5,433 nt of DNA from Caldisericota bacterium (GTDB lineage Bacteria; Caldisericota; Caldisericia; Cryosericales; Cryosericaceae): positions 1 to 5,433 of the forward strand of contig JAPLGJ010000134.1 in NCBI GenBank assembly GCA_026390215.1, given 5' to 3'. The notes under the pieces were generated by a model. The model searched no databases. It saw only the letters and a list, made by a program, of their open reading frames with translations, and was not told the DNA's origin. Numbering within the stretch: the first letter of the stretch is position 1; every line of letters begins with the position of its first letter. The translations under genes were made by a program, and so were the position numbers. Positions 5,293 to 5,433 of this stretch are shown in pieces.

Positions 5293-5433
5293 CTACTGCT
5301 GCTGGCGCTCGAGCTCGGGCGTGTACGAACCGGTACGTGCAGCACTGTTGCACTTTCCTCGATGATAGAGGGCCGCCTGAGCTGCCGCCACGTTTGCCCG
5401 CTCACCGTGCCAGATGCTGAGTGCGGGCTCCTG
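5293..5433 (-). CDS. Partial convergent CDS, C-terminal 46 codons of an unrecognised protein
   Basis: Reading the - strand inwards from the window edge gives an uninterrupted frame of 46 codons ending at TAG (5293-5295 on the + strand). The start lies outside the window. Visible parts are IWHGERANVAAAQAALYHRG and then TGSYTPELERQQQ at the end: an Ala/Gln/Glu/Arg-rich, soluble, probably partly helical tail with one Cys. About 70% of codons end in G or C, as in the liv genes, which favours real coding. The gene would converge on the liv operon with the hairpin at 5229-5264 between them. I recognise no family, and an open frame of this length in GC-rich DNA can arise by chance. Confidence 0.45.
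   Translation of the reverse strand, partial: QEPALSIWHGERANVAAAQAALYHRGKCNSAARTGSYTPELERQQQ

Overview
The window holds one complete, co-directional branched-chain amino acid (LIV, HAAT-family) ABC transporter operon on the + strand, in the order livK-livH-livM-livG-livF (676-5203). It is preceded by a long, apparently non-coding leader (1-675). After a strong terminator-type hairpin come the last 46 codons of a probable convergent gene on the - strand (5293-5433). All five transporter genes have clear ribosome binding sites, and the last four are packed end to end: TGACATG junctions at livH/livM and livG/livF, and a TAATG overlap at livM/livG.

The organism is a GC-rich bacterium whose codons mostly end in G or C. 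The binding protein carries a lipoprotein-type signal rather than a plain secretion signal. From memory, its ISPTSTN and GGDGWDSP segments and the LPYG...RRLEIARALA signature of LivG resemble proteins of Firmicutes, Synergistetes and other deep-branching anaerobes more than the E. coli versions. A genus cannot be named from the window.

How the genes work together: LivK is a lipid-anchored receptor that captures the substrate, probably Leu/Ile/Val or a related amino acid. LivH and LivM form the membrane channel. LivG and LivF form the ATPase pair. A perfect 11-bp hairpin between livK and livH could give more receptor than permease.

The leader contains a good sigma-70-type promoter (43-70), directly followed by an SD and a 17-codon ORF (94-147), then more than 500 bases without a convincing gene. 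Within this are a second possible promoter (339-366) and a cluster of hairpins (464-574), two of which compete for the same strand. I recognise no T-box or other known riboswitch there.

Most of the window is an ordinary transporter operon, and I do not see a wholly new system. The two points most worth a second look are LivM, whose C-terminus stops before the last membrane helix usual in the family, and the long leader with its small ORF and competing hairpins.
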